Shown: one piece after another, positions 34,605 to 43,605 of the stretch | Numbering within the stretch: the first letter of the stretch is position 1 | How the letters are laid out: each line of letters begins with the position of its first letter | Assembly: GCF_019880555.1 (NCBI RefSeq) | Contig: NZ_JAINVU010000002.1 | Coordinates: 372,001 to 436,000 of the forward strand | DNA: 64,000 nt | Direction: 5' to 3' | DNA from: Hephaestia mangrovi | Lineage (GTDB): Bacteria; Pseudomonadota; Alphaproteobacteria; Sphingomonadales; Sphingomonadaceae | The notes under the pieces: model-generated | What the model was told of the DNA's origin: nothing | Databases searched by the model: none | What the model saw: only the letters and a program-made list of their open reading frames with translations | Position numbers and translations under genes: made by a program

Positions 34605-35807
34605 GTGACGAACGGAATCGGCGGATCGACGATCGAGCATGAATTGGCGGATATCCGGCCCTGGGCCGATGTCGCCGCCGCACCGGGACCGGACGATTAT
34701 GCCGCTCGGCTCGACCGTGCCAGACAATTGACGCGGGACATGAAGGCCGACGCCTTGCTGGTCGGCGCGGGGGCCAGCTTGCGCTATTTTGCCGGTGTCC
34801 CCTGGAGCGAGACGGAGCGGCTGGTGGCCATGCTGCTGCCGGTGAAGGGGCAGCCGATCCTCGTCGCGCCGCATTTCGAGCGCGGCACGCTGGAGGCCGA
34901 CCTGGCGATCGATGTCGATCTGCGCTTGTGGGAAGAGGATGAAAGCCCGGCCGACATGCTTGCCGCGGCAATGCGTGAATGTGGCGTGAGCACGCTGGCG
35001 ATCGATCCAGCGATTAGCTTCTTGTTCGTCGATCGGGTCGGCAAGGCGGCGCCCTCATCCACGGTGCTCGCCGCGAATTCGGTGATCGACGGCTGCCGGA
35101 TGATCAAGTCGCCGGTTGAGCTGGCGTTGATGCAGCAAGCCAAGTCGATGACGCTCGAGGTTCAGCGGCGCGCGGCGCGAATCCTGCATCCAGGCATCCG
35201 GGCGAGCGAAGTCGCGCGCTTCCTCGATGCCGCGCACCGCGCGATCGGAGCGCCGGGCGGCAATGGCTTCGTCATCGTCCAGTTCGGACGCGCCAGCGCC
35301 TATCCGCACGGCTTGCCCGGCGACCCCGAACTGGCAGAAGGCGATATCGTCCAGATCGACACTGGCTGCCGGGTCCATGGCTATCATTCGGACATCACCC
35401 GCTCCTATGTGTTCGGGACGCCAAACGACGAACAGCGATCGATCTGGGAACTGGAACGCGCGGCGCAATATGCTGCATTCGAGGCGGTCGAACTCGGGGT
35501 GCCGTGCGAGGCGATCGACGCCGCGGCGCGAGGCGTGCTGGAAAAGGCAGGGCTGGGGCCCGACTACAAACTCCCGGGGCTGCCGCATCGCACCGGCCAT
35601 GGCATCGGCCTGTCGATTCACGAGCCGGCCTATCTCGTGCGAGGCGACACGACGTCCCTGGCACCGGGCATGTGCTTTTCGAACGAGCCGATGATCGTCG
35701 TGCCCGATCGCTTCGGCGTGCGGCTGGAGGATCATTTCCATGTCACCGAAACCGGCGCGCAATGGTTTACCGAGCCGTCGCCCTCGATCGATCGACCGTT
35801 CGGCTGA
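34605..35807 (+). CDS. M24-family Xaa-Pro aminopeptidase
   Basis: A 400-residue cytoplasmic peptidase: creatinase-like N-terminal domain (residues about 35-165) and a pita-bread catalytic domain. The five metal ligands are D252 (IDTG), D263 (SDITRSY), H332 (RTGHGIGL), E361 (NEP) and E375 (LEDHF). It cleaves the bond before proline, and probably hydroxyproline, in short peptides. The GTG start has AGGGAG six bases upstream. Divergent from the hydroxyproline operon. It would finish the peptides imported by the POT symporter and release free hydroxyproline. Confidence 0.93.
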   Translation: MTNGIGGSTIEHELADIRPWADVAAAPGPDDYAARLDRARQLTRDMKADALLVGAGASLRYFAGVPWSETERLVAMLLPVKGQPILVAPHFERGTLEADLAIDVDLRLWEEDESPADMLAAAMRECGVSTLAIDPAISFLFVDRVGKAAPSSTVLAANSVIDGCRMIKSPVELALMQQAKSMTLEVQRRAARILHPGIRASEVARFLDAAHRAIGAPGGNGFVIVQFGRASAYPHGLPGDPELAEGDIVQIDTGCRVHGYHSDITRSYVFGTPNDEQRSIWELERAAQYAAFEAVELGVPCEAIDAAARGVLEKAGLGPDYKLPGLPHRTGHGIGLSIHEPAYLVRGDTTSLAPGMCFSNEPMIVVPDRFGVRLEDHFHVTETGAQWFTEPSPSIDRPFG

Positions 35808-36062
35808 GGCGGACGTTGTTTGTCGTGATCTGAAGCGCTGAGCCGCCAACACGCATAGCAGTATTACACTGAGCGCTGGGTAACTCGATAGTCCGTCTAC
35901 AGTGGCAATCGCACCAGCCCATTGGGCGCCAGCGCTGGGCGATGACAAGCGCTGAGCGAACACGCCTGCCTTTCCACGCGGGCGGCTGTTTGGCTTTTAC
36001 GAGATTTTATCTTGCCAATTTCGTTGTGCAGCGCATCATGGCTAGGCGGCGAAAGGGAGCGG
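35808..36062. repeat. Gene-free gap with four AGCGCTG repeats
   Basis: About 255 bases between the island and the ATP-grasp operon with no credible gene. The palindrome-based heptamer AGCGCTG occurs at 35834, 35872, 35931 and 35948, each followed by A or G and then G. Their role is unknown; they might be protein-binding sites upstream of the ATP-grasp operon or the remains of a small repeat. Confidence 0.45.
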
Positions 36063-37472
36063 ATGGCCTTTTTCGAGATGACCGATCAATCCGGTGCGGT
36101 GCGGCCCTGCTATGCCGAGGTCCAGCGCTGGGTCGACGAGGTCGGGATCGAGGGGCTCAACGCCAGGCTCAAGGAAGCCGAGACGATCTTCCGCCGCATC
36201 GGTATCACTTTCGCGGTCTATGGTGAGGGCGGCGATCCCGAGCGGCTGATCCCCTTCGATCTGCTACCCCGCGTTTTTTCAGCGGCAGAATGGCGCACGC
36301 TCGATCGCGGTATCCGCCAGCGTGCCCGCGCGCTGAACGCTTTCCTGTACGACGTCTATCATCGCGGCGAAATCATCCGCGCCGGGATCGTGCCGGGCGA
36401 ACTGGTCTATCGCAACAGCGCCTTCCTGCCGGAAATGATCGGATTCGACCCGCCGGGGCGCGTCTACAGTCACATCGTCGGCATCGATATCATTCGTACC
36501 GGCGAGGGCGGTTTTCAGGTGCTGGAGGACAATTGCCGAACGCCCTCGGGCGTCAGCTACATGCTCGAGAACCGCGAGATCATGCAGCGCATGTTCCCCG
36601 AACTGTTCGGTGCAAGCCGGGTGGCGCCGGTCGATTCCTATCCCAACGACCTGCTGGCGACGCTCAAGGAAGTGGCGCCGGCGAGCGCGGGCAGCGATCC
36701 GACAGTGGTCGTGCTTACCCCCGGTTCGTTCAATTCGGCTTATTACGAGCACAGTTTCCTCGCCGATTTGATGGGTGTCGAACTGGTCGAGCCGATGGAT
36801 CTCTATGTCGACGACGATACGGTGTGGATGAAGACCACGCACGGGCCGAAGCGCGTCGACGTGATCTATCGCCGCATCGACGACGATTTCATCGACCCGC
36901 TCGCGTTTCGCCCCGATTCGATGCTGGGTGTAGCGGGGCTGTTCGGCGCCTATCGCGCGGGCGGGGTGACGCTATGCTCGGCGCCCGGCGCAGGGATTGC
37001 CGACGACAAGGCGATCTATCTCTTCGTTCCCGAGATGATCCGCTTCTACCTGTCCGAGGCGCCGATCCTGGAAAATGTGCCGACGTGGCGCTGCGCATTG
37101 CCGGACGAATGCGCTTATGTGCTCGATCATCTCGACGAGCTGGTCGCCAAGGAAGTGCATGGATCGGGCGGCTACGGCATGTTGATCGGGCCGAAGGCGA
37201 CGCGCGCCGAGGTGGATGCCTATGCCCAGCGGATTCGCGCCAACCCGGCCGATTTCATCGCCCAGCCGACCCTAAACCTTTCGACGGTGCCGGTGCTCGG
37301 CCACCACGAGATTGTCGGTCGCCATGTCGATTTCCGGCCCTATTGTCTAGTCGGCAAGCAGATGCGGTTGACGCCCGGCGGCCTGACCCGTGTCGCGCTG
37401 ACCGAAGGCTCATTGGTCGTCAATTCGTCGCAGGGCGGCGGGGTGAAGGACACCTGGGTGCTGGACGAATGA
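36063..37472 (+). CDS. Circularly permuted ATP-grasp protein
   Basis: A 469-residue protein of the circularly permuted ATP-grasp family (former DUF404/DUF407). Recognisable blocks are LDRGIRQRARALNAFLYDVY, QVLEDNCRTPSGVSYMLENR and the C-terminal GSGGYGMLIGPKA with ATP-grasp-type glycine loop. Proteins of this type are thought to make a peptide or amide bond with ATP; the substrate is unknown. The ATG at 36063 follows GAAAGGGAG; an upstream in-frame start at 36012 is less likely. First gene of a tight four-gene operon. Confidence 0.92.
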   Translation: MAFFEMTDQSGAVRPCYAEVQRWVDEVGIEGLNARLKEAETIFRRIGITFAVYGEGGDPERLIPFDLLPRVFSAAEWRTLDRGIRQRARALNAFLYDVYHRGEIIRAGIVPGELVYRNSAFLPEMIGFDPPGRVYSHIVGIDIIRTGEGGFQVLEDNCRTPSGVSYMLENREIMQRMFPELFGASRVAPVDSYPNDLLATLKEVAPASAGSDPTVVVLTPGSFNSAYYEHSFLADLMGVELVEPMDLYVDDDTVWMKTTHGPKRVDVIYRRIDDDFIDPLAFRPDSMLGVAGLFGAYRAGGVTLCSAPGAGIADDKAIYLFVPEMIRFYLSEAPILENVPTWRCALPDECAYVLDHLDELVAKEVHGSGGYGMLIGPKATRAEVDAYAQRIRANPADFIAQPTLNLSTVPVLGHHEIVGRHVDFRPYCLVGKQMRLTPGGLTRVALTEGSLVVNSSQGGGVKDTWVLDE

Positions 37473-37473
37473 C

Positions 37474-38409
37474 ATGCTGAGCCGCACCGCCGAGAACATC
37501 TTCTGGATGGCCCGCTACATCGAGCGGGCGGAGAGCACCGCGCGGCTGATCCAGATGGGCCAGCGCATGGCGATCCTGCCCGGCCCGATCCATCGCGAGG
37601 AATGGCGATCGGTGCTGCGCGTCACCGGCTGCGACGGCATGATCGACGGTGACCGCCCGGTGGCAGAGGCCGACATCGTCCGCATGCTGCTGCTCGACGA
37701 GGGCAATCCGTCGTCGATCCGATCATGCCTGTTGCGCGCGCGCGCCAACGGCCGCGCGGTGCGCACCGCGCTGACGCAGGATATGTGGGAGGCGCTCAAC
37801 GACGATTGGCGGCGGCTCGAACATTACGACGTCGCGAGTGCGCGACGCAATCTCGCCGAATTGCTCGACTGGGTGAAGACACGCGCCTCGACCTTCCGCG
37901 GCGCGGTCGAGACCGGGCAGATACGCAACGAAGGCCATGATTTCCTGCGCATCGGCGGCGCGCTCGAGCGCGCCGAGATGACGCTCAGGCTGCTCGACGT
38001 GAAATATTATGTCCTGCTGCCCGAAACCGCGGTGATCGGCGGGGTGCGCGATCATTACCAGTGGACGTCGGTGCTCCATGCGCTGTCGGCGGCGCGCGCC
38101 TATCACCATGTCTATGGCGGCGGCGACTATACGCCGTGGCGGATCGCCGACCTGCTGATCCTGAACCCGCAGTTTCCTCGCTCGGTGTCGTTCTGCTTCG
38201 GGCAGATCGGCTGGCACCTCGAACGATTGGCCCATGCCCATGGCCGGCGCAGTGCGGCGCACGATATCGCCATGACGATGCTTTCCGACCTGCGCGACCG
38301 CGAGAGCGGGGAGATTTTCGAGGAGGGGCTGCACGAATTCGTGCTCAAGGCGCTCGCCGTCACCAACCGACTGTCGGGCGAGATCGCCCAGGGATATCAT
38401 TTCAACTGA
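37474..38409 (+). CDS. Alpha-E domain protein
   Basis: A 311-residue all-helical protein of the alpha-E family (former DUF403): start LSRTAENIFWMARYIERAES, and WTSVLHALSAARAYHHVYGG in the middle. It regularly accompanies circularly permuted ATP-grasp proteins and is thought to help the same ligase reaction. Starts one base after the ATP-grasp stop and its own stop overlaps the transglutaminase start (TGATG), showing translational coupling. Confidence 0.92.
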   Translation: MLSRTAENIFWMARYIERAESTARLIQMGQRMAILPGPIHREEWRSVLRVTGCDGMIDGDRPVAEADIVRMLLLDEGNPSSIRSCLLRARANGRAVRTALTQDMWEALNDDWRRLEHYDVASARRNLAELLDWVKTRASTFRGAVETGQIRNEGHDFLRIGGALERAEMTLRLLDVKYYVLLPETAVIGGVRDHYQWTSVLHALSAARAYHHVYGGGDYTPWRIADLLILNPQFPRSVSFCFGQIGWHLERLAHAHGRRSAAHDIAMTMLSDLRDRESGEIFEEGLHEFVLKALAVTNRLSGEIAQGYHFN

Positions 38410-39251
38410 TGCTGCTCGTCGTCCGCCATCTGACCCATATGCGCTATCCGGAGGGAGCGGCGGGGCTCGCCTTGCGGCTCAAGCTGTTCCCGCAGAGCTT
38501 CGAAGGCCAGCGCGTGATCGACTGGCATGTCACGGTGGACGGCGACGAGATCGCGCGCACCGTGGTCGATGGCTATGGCGAACGCGCGGCGCAATGGCTG
38601 GCGCAGGGACATCGCGACGAATTGGAGATAGTCGCTCATGGCCGCGTGGAGACCGAGGATCAGGCGGGGATCGTCAAGGGCCTCCGCCGCGCGCCGCCTC
38701 CGGCGGTATTCCTGCGCGAAACCGCGCTGACGGCGCCAGATGACACGATCGCCGGGCTGGCCGAGGGACTCGACCCCGGCAGCGACACGCTATCCGGGCT
38801 CCACGCGCTGAGCGAGCGGGTGCGCGCGGCGCTGCCGTACCGGAGCGGGATCACCGATAGCAAGACGTCGGCGGCAGAGGCGCTCGCCGGCGGAGGCGGG
38901 GTGTGCCAGGATCACGCTCACGTCTTCATCGCGGCGGCGCGGGCAGCCGGGGTGCCGGCACGCTACGTTGCCGGCTATCTGCTGGCGAGCGAGGAGGCGC
39001 ATCAGCAGTTCGAAAGCCACGCCTGGGCCGAGGCGTTCGTCGGCGACCTCGGCTGGGTGGGGTTCGACGTCGCCAATGGGGTCAGCCCGACCGATCATTA
39101 TGTTCGCCTGTGCACCGGTCTTGACGCCGGCGATGCGGCGCCGGTACGCGGGATCGTGACCGGCGGGGGGCCGGGCACCGTTTCGGCCGATGTACGCATC
39201 GCCCGGGGCGAGGGGGACATCGAGGCGATCCAGCAGCAACAGCAGCAATGA
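38409..39251 (+). CDS. Transglutaminase-like cysteine protease
   Basis: A 280-residue cytoplasmic protein: N-terminal beta-domain (VRHLTHMRYPE) and a transglutaminase-like catalytic core with triad C166 (GGVCQDHAH), H204 (ESHAWAEAF) and D220 (GFDVANG). Such proteins act as peptidases or amide-bond transferases and may reverse or process the product of the ATP-grasp ligase. The chain ends in six glutamines coded by a CAG/CAA run at 39231-39248. The frame opening at 38061 lies inside the alpha-E gene and is not used. Confidence 0.92.
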   Translation: MLLVVRHLTHMRYPEGAAGLALRLKLFPQSFEGQRVIDWHVTVDGDEIARTVVDGYGERAAQWLAQGHRDELEIVAHGRVETEDQAGIVKGLRRAPPPAVFLRETALTAPDDTIAGLAEGLDPGSDTLSGLHALSERVRAALPYRSGITDSKTSAAEALAGGGGVCQDHAHVFIAAARAAGVPARYVAGYLLASEEAHQQFESHAWAEAFVGDLGWVGFDVANGVSPTDHYVRLCTGLDAGDAAPVRGIVTGGGPGTVSADVRIARGEGDIEAIQQQQQQ

Positions 39252-39267
39252 ACCGGGGACGCAGCCA

Positions 39268-40008
39268 ATGACCTATTGCGTCGCGGTGCGGGTCGCCGAC
39301 GGACTCGTGCTGCTATCCGACACGCGGACCAACGCCGGTGTCGACAATGTGTCGCGCTATTCGAAGATGTTCACCTGGGAAGCGGCCGACGAGCGCGCGA
39401 TCGGCATGATGTGCTCGGGCAATCTCTCGATCACGCAAGGTGTGATGACGCGGCTCAACAAGGCGATCCGGATGAGCGCCGAGGATCCGGGGATTGAGAC
39501 GATCCTCAACGCCGAAAGCATGTACCGGGTTGCCGAGCTGGTCGGGCTGGCGATGCAGGGGCTGCAGGATCGCTATCGTCAATCGATCCAGGCCGAAGGC
39601 TCGGGTGCCGATGCGACGATCCTCGTCGCCGGGCAGCGCAAGGGCGGGCAGCACCGCCTGTTCATGATCTATTCGGCGGGCAATTTCATCGAGGCGACCG
39701 AGGACACGCCCTATTTCCAGATCGGCGAGATCAAATATGGCAAGCCGATCCTCGATCGCGTGCTGACGATCGAAAGCCCGCTACCGGAAGTGGTGAAAGC
39801 GGTGTGCGTGTCGATGGATTCGACGTTACGATCGAACCTGTCGGTCGGCATGCCGCTCGACCTCGCGGTGATCCGGCGCGAGCGTTTCAGGTTCGACGTT
39901 CGCGAGCGGATCGAGGCCGACGATCCGCGCTTCCTCGCCATCTCGGAGCGGTGGGGGGAGGCCTTGCGAGACGCCTTCTCGACGCTGCCAGCGATCCTGC
40001 CTGCCTGA
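39268..40008 (+). CDS. Anbu proteasome-like peptidase
   Basis: A 246-residue Ntn-hydrolase of the Anbu (ancestral beta-subunit) type. After removal of Met1 the nucleophile is Thr2 (MTYCVAV); the matching acidic and basic residues are D18 (LLSDTR) and K33 (RYSKMF). Anbu assembles in helical or ring-like complexes and its physiological substrate is not known. It follows the transglutaminase gene by 16 bases. The association with ATP-grasp, alpha-E and transglutaminase is conserved in many bacteria and suggests a tag-and-remove peptide modification. Confidence 0.93.
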   Translation: MTYCVAVRVADGLVLLSDTRTNAGVDNVSRYSKMFTWEAADERAIGMMCSGNLSITQGVMTRLNKAIRMSAEDPGIETILNAESMYRVAELVGLAMQGLQDRYRQSIQAEGSGADATILVAGQRKGGQHRLFMIYSAGNFIEATEDTPYFQIGEIKYGKPILDRVLTIESPLPEVVKAVCVSMDSTLRSNLSVGMPLDLAVIRRERFRFDVRERIEADDPRFLAISERWGEALRDAFSTLPAILPA

Positions 40009-40015
40009 GCAGGCG

Positions 40016-41350
40016 TCAGGCGGCGGGAACGCCGAACAGGTCGTGGGCGTCGGCATCCTCGATCTCGACGGCCACGATGTCGCCGACCGAGAGATGGCCG
40101 GCATCGCGCAGGTGCACCTCGCCGTCAATCTCGGGAGCGTCGGCTTTCGATCGGCCGGTGGCGCCGCCGCTCTCCTCATCGACCGCATCGACGATGACGT
40201 CGAGCGTGCGGCCGACCTTGGCCTCGAGTTTGGCTGCGGAGATGCGCGCGGTCAGCTCCATCAGGCGGGCGTAGCGGTCTTCCTTGATCTCTTCGGGCAC
40301 CGCATCGGGCAGCGCATTGGCGGCCGCGCCCTCGACGGGCTCGAAGCGGAACGCGCCGACGCGATCGAGCTGCGCTTCCTCTAGCCAGTCCATCAGATAA
40401 CGGAAATCGTCCTCGGTCTCGCCGGGAAAACCGACGACGAATGTCGATCGCACCGCGATATCGGGGCAGATTTCGCGCCAGCCCTTGATCCGTTCGAGCA
40501 CCTTGGCCTCGTTGGCGGGGCGGCGCATCGCCTTCAGCACCGATCGGCTGGCATGCTGGAAGGGAATGTCGAGATAGGGGAGCACCAGCCCCTCGGCCAT
40601 CAGCGGGATGACCTGATCGACATGAGGGTAGGGGTAGACATAGTGCAGCCGCACCCATGGTGCGATCTTGCCGAGCTCGCGGGCGAGATCGGTCATGTGT
40701 GCGCGGACCTCGCTGCCGTGCCACATGCGCGGGTGGTGTTTGATGTCGACGCCATAGGCCGAGGTGTCCTGGCTAATCACCAGCAACTCTCTGGTGCCGG
40801 CCTCGACCAGCTTCTCCGCCTCGCGCAGGATTGCGTCGGGGCGGCGCGACACGAGATCGCCGCGCAATTGCGGTATGATGCAGAAGGCGCAGCGGTGGTT
40901 GCAGCCTTCGGAAATCTTTAGATAGCTGTAATGGCGCGGCGTGAGCTTGAGCCCGGCATCGGGCACCAGATTGAGGAAGGCATGCGGCGGCATCGGCGCG
41001 GCATCGTGGACGGCGCTGACAACTTCCTCATATTGGTGCGCGCCCGTCACCGCGAGGACATTGGGGAAGCGATCGCGGATCGTTTCGGCTTCCTTGCCCA
41101 TGCAGCCGGTGACGATGACGCGGCCGTTTTCCGCGATCGCTTCGCCGATCGCCTCCAGGCTTTCCTCCTTGGCGGAATCGAGAAAGCCGCAGGTGTTGAC
41201 CAGCACCACATCCGCGCCAGCATAATCGGGCGACATCTGATAGCCGTCCGAGCGAAGCTTGGTGAGGATGCGTTCGCTGTCGACAAGGTTCTTGGGACAG
41301 CCGAGCGAAACCATGCCCACTTTGGGCGGAGAGGGGAGTTGCGTTGCCAT
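40016..41350 (-). CDS. rimO: Ribosomal protein S12 methylthiotransferase RimO
   Basis: A 444-residue radical-SAM enzyme that methylthiolates the conserved aspartate of ribosomal protein S12. The N-terminal domain holds the auxiliary-cluster cysteines C18, C54 and C83; the radical-SAM cluster is C150, C154 and C157 ([10 protein letters not shown]); a TRAM domain ends the chain. [12 protein letters not shown] and the text around [12 protein letters not shown] favour RimO over MiaB. Convergent with the Anbu operon, seven bases apart. Confidence 0.96.
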   Translation of the reverse strand: MATQLPSPPKVGMVSLGCPKNLVDSERILTKLRSDGYQMSPDYAGADVVLVNTCGFLDSAKEESLEAIGEAIAENGRVIVTGCMGKEAETIRDRFPNVLAVTGAHQYEEVVSAVHDAAPMPPHAFLNLVPDAGLKLTPRHYSYLKISEGCNHRCAFCIIPQLRGDLVSRRPDAILREAEKLVEAGTRELLVISQDTSAYGVDIKHHPRMWHGSEVRAHMTDLARELGKIAPWVRLHYVYPYPHVDQVIPLMAEGLVLPYLDIPFQHASRSVLKAMRRPANEAKVLERIKGWREICPDIAVRSTFVVGFPGETEDDFRYLMDWLEEAQLDRVGAFRFEPVEGAAANALPDAVPEEIKEDRYARLMELTARISAAKLEAKVGRTLDVIVDAVDEESGGATGRSKADAPEIDGEVHLRDAGHLSVGDIVAVEIEDADAHDLFGVPAA

Positions 41351-41402
41351 GGGAATGCTGGCGGATATAACGCTTGCGCCCCGATTTTCCTAGGTGTGTT
41401 GC

Positions 41403-41948
41403 ATGGCCCATTACGCGCTTGTTCCGCATCGTGATTTTCCCAGTTCGGCGATCCAATCGATCGCAGTGGAGGCGAGTCGCGGCTCGGCCGGCAGGCTTGA
41501 ACTCGGCTATCGGGCGTCGGGTGCGGTGGAGCGGGTGCGCTGGCCCGACTGGAAAGGCGTCGAACCGGCGGATGGCTTGTGGGAGCATAGCTGCTTCGAG
41601 GCCTTCGTCGGGACCGCGGGAAACCCTGCTTATGCCGAGCTCAATTTCTCGACCTCAGGACAATGGGGAGCTTATGCCTTCACAGGCTATCGGCACGGTA
41701 TGGCGCGCATCGACAACGTATTGGTCGGCGGCGGGCGGACCTTCGGTGACGGGATTGTCGAGGTTCGGCGCACGGTCGACTTGCCCGATTGGGTCGATGT
41801 CGGCACGTGGGCGCTCGGCTTGTCGGCGGTGATCGAAACGCTGACCGGCGAGAAATCCTATTGGGCCCTCGCACATCCCGAGGGCGCGCCGGACTTTCAC
41901 AACGCAATTTGCTTTGCGGCGCGGCTTGCGGCACCTGAGCCGGCATGA
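41403..41948 (+). CDS. DOMON-like domain protein
   Basis: A 181-residue, probably cytoplasmic, beta-sandwich protein with the pattern LWEHSCFEAFVG, YAELNFSTSGQWGAYAFTGYR and EKSYWALAHPEGAPDFHN, typical of a DOMON-like (heme- or sugar-binding type) domain found in proteobacteria. Function unknown. The stop overlaps the ATG of the NamZ gene (ATGA), so the two are co-translated and may act together, for example in sugar sensing or recycling (inference). A GTG three codons upstream is an alternative start. Confidence 0.8.
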   Translation: MAHYALVPHRDFPSSAIQSIAVEASRGSAGRLELGYRASGAVERVRWPDWKGVEPADGLWEHSCFEAFVGTAGNPAYAELNFSTSGQWGAYAFTGYRHGMARIDNVLVGGGRTFGDGIVEVRRTVDLPDWVDVGTWALGLSAVIETLTGEKSYWALAHPEGAPDFHNAICFAARLAAPEPA

Positions 41949-43144
41949 AATTCGGTATTGACCGGCTGCTCGCCGATCCCGCCCTGCGTCGCCCGTTGGA
42001 GGGCAGGCGTGTCGCGCTGCTCGCGCATCCCGCCTCGGTGACGGCGGATCTGACGCATTCGCTCGACGCGCTGATCGCGGCGGGACTGAACGTGACTGCC
42101 CTGTTCGGGCCGCAGCACGGCGTGCGCGGCGACCTGCAGGACAATATGATGGAATCGCCCGATTATACCGATCCGACCTATGGGATGCCGGTGTTCAGCC
42201 TCTACGGCGAGGTAAGGCGACCACGCGGGCAATGGATGGGCACGTTCGACGTGATGCTGGTCGACCTGCAGGATCTGGGTACGCGCATCTACACCTTCAT
42301 CACCACGCTGCGATATGTGCTGGAAGCTGCGGCCGAGCACGGCAAGAGCGTTTGGGTGCTCGATCGGCCCAATCCGGCGGGGCGGCCAATCGAAGGATTG
42401 ACGCTGCGCCCCGGCTGGGAGAGCTTCGTCGGCGCCGGGGCGATGCCGATGCGCCACGGGCTTACGATGGGTGAACTCGGGCGCTGGTTCATCGATACGC
42501 TTGGCCTCGATCTCGATTATCGTGTGATCGAGATGGAAGGGTGGGCACCCGAAGAAGGACCGGGTTTCGGCTGGCCTGAAGGCCAGCGCATCTGGATCAA
42601 CCCGAGTCCCAATGCGCCCAATCTCAACATGGCGCGCGCTTATGCCGGCACGGTGATGCTCGAAGGCACGACGCTGTCGGAGGGGCGCGGGACGACGCGG
42701 CCGCTCGAACTGTTCGGGGCGCCCGACATCGATGCGCGAAAAGTGAAAGCCGAAATGGAGCGGCTGGCGCCCGACTGGCTGAACGGATGCGCGCTGCGCG
42801 ACATCTGGTTCCAGCCGACCTTCCACAAGCATGTCGGGATGCTCTGCAACGGCTTGCACATTCATGCCGAGGCGCCGCTTTATGATCACGCGGCGTTCAA
42901 GCCATGGCGGCTGCAGGCGCTGGCATTCAAGGCGATCCGCGTCCTATACCCCGATTACGAGCTGTGGCGCGATTTTCCGTACGAATACGAGTTCGGCAAG
43001 CTTGCGATCGACGTCATCAACGGCAGCACCGAATTGCGCGAATGGGTTGAAGACACGAATGCGACGCCCGGCGACCTCGATCGGGCGGCGCGCACCGATG
43101 AAGCCGCCTGGGCGGAGACGCGGGCGCGCTACCTGATCTACTGA
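41945..43144 (+). CDS. namZ: Exo-beta-N-acetylmuramidase NamZ-like (DUF1343, GH171)
   Basis: A 399-residue protein of the DUF1343 family: VALLAHPASVT near the start, LFGPQHGVRGD, LVDLQDLGTRIYTFITT, VLDRPNPAGRPIEG and MLEGTTLSEGRGTTRPLELF. Members were shown to remove MurNAc from the non-reducing end of peptidoglycan fragments. There is no signal peptide, so this copy would act in the cytoplasm on recycled muropeptides. Translationally coupled to the DOMON-like gene. Confidence 0.9.
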   Translation: MKFGIDRLLADPALRRPLEGRRVALLAHPASVTADLTHSLDALIAAGLNVTALFGPQHGVRGDLQDNMMESPDYTDPTYGMPVFSLYGEVRRPRGQWMGTFDVMLVDLQDLGTRIYTFITTLRYVLEAAAEHGKSVWVLDRPNPAGRPIEGLTLRPGWESFVGAGAMPMRHGLTMGELGRWFIDTLGLDLDYRVIEMEGWAPEEGPGFGWPEGQRIWINPSPNAPNLNMARAYAGTVMLEGTTLSEGRGTTRPLELFGAPDIDARKVKAEMERLAPDWLNGCALRDIWFQPTFHKHVGMLCNGLHIHAEAPLYDHAAFKPWRLQALAFKAIRVLYPDYELWRDFPYEYEFGKLAIDVINGSTELREWVEDTNATPGDLDRAARTDEAAWAETRARYLIY

Positions 43145-43148
43145 CGCG

Positions 43149-43514
43149 TCAGGATTTCGCGGCGGCCTTCGGCTTGGCTGCGGTCTTGCGCGTGGTCGTT
43201 TTGCGCGTCGCGGGCTTCTTCGCCGCTGTTTTTGTCGCTGGCTTGCTGGTAGCTTTCGCGGCGGGCTTGGTCGGTGCCTTCTTGGTCGCGGCGGCCTTGC
43301 GGACCTTGGGTGCGGCAACCGCGGCGGCACCGGCCGCGAGCACCGCGCCGACCGCGGCGGCAGCCTTGCCAGGATTGGCCTTGACACTCTTCACCGCAGA
43401 CTTGGCCGTCTTGCTGGCGTTCCTAGCGGCGGACTTGGCGGTCTTGGTCGCGCTGTCGGCGACCTGTTTCACGCGCGAGGGCTTTTTCTCGGGCGCGGCC
43501 TTGGCATGGGGCAT
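43149..43514 (-). CDS. Histone H1-like lysine/alanine-rich protein
   Basis: A 121-residue very basic protein made almost only of Lys, Ala, Thr, Pro, Ser and Arg. Repeated patterns such as KPAAKATSKPATKTAAKKPA resemble the tail of eukaryotic linker histones. An alanine/valine/glycine-rich stretch at about residues 50-72 could be a helix or weak membrane segment. It probably binds DNA or acts as a nucleoid-associated protein. The ATG at 43514 has CCGGAG six bases upstream; an earlier in-frame start would place this site inside the gene. Confidence 0.78.
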   Translation of the reverse strand: MPHAKAAPEKKPSRVKQVADSATKTAKSAARNASKTAKSAVKSVKANPGKAAAAVGAVLAAGAAAVAAPKVRKAAATKKAPTKPAAKATSKPATKTAAKKPATRKTTTRKTAAKPKAAAKS

Positions 43515-43605
43515 GGCGGACTCCGGAATGTGAGACACGGAAATATACTCCTGCAATCTATCCTAACAACCGGAACGGGGGCGCAATGGTTCCGTCAACG
43601 CGCCG

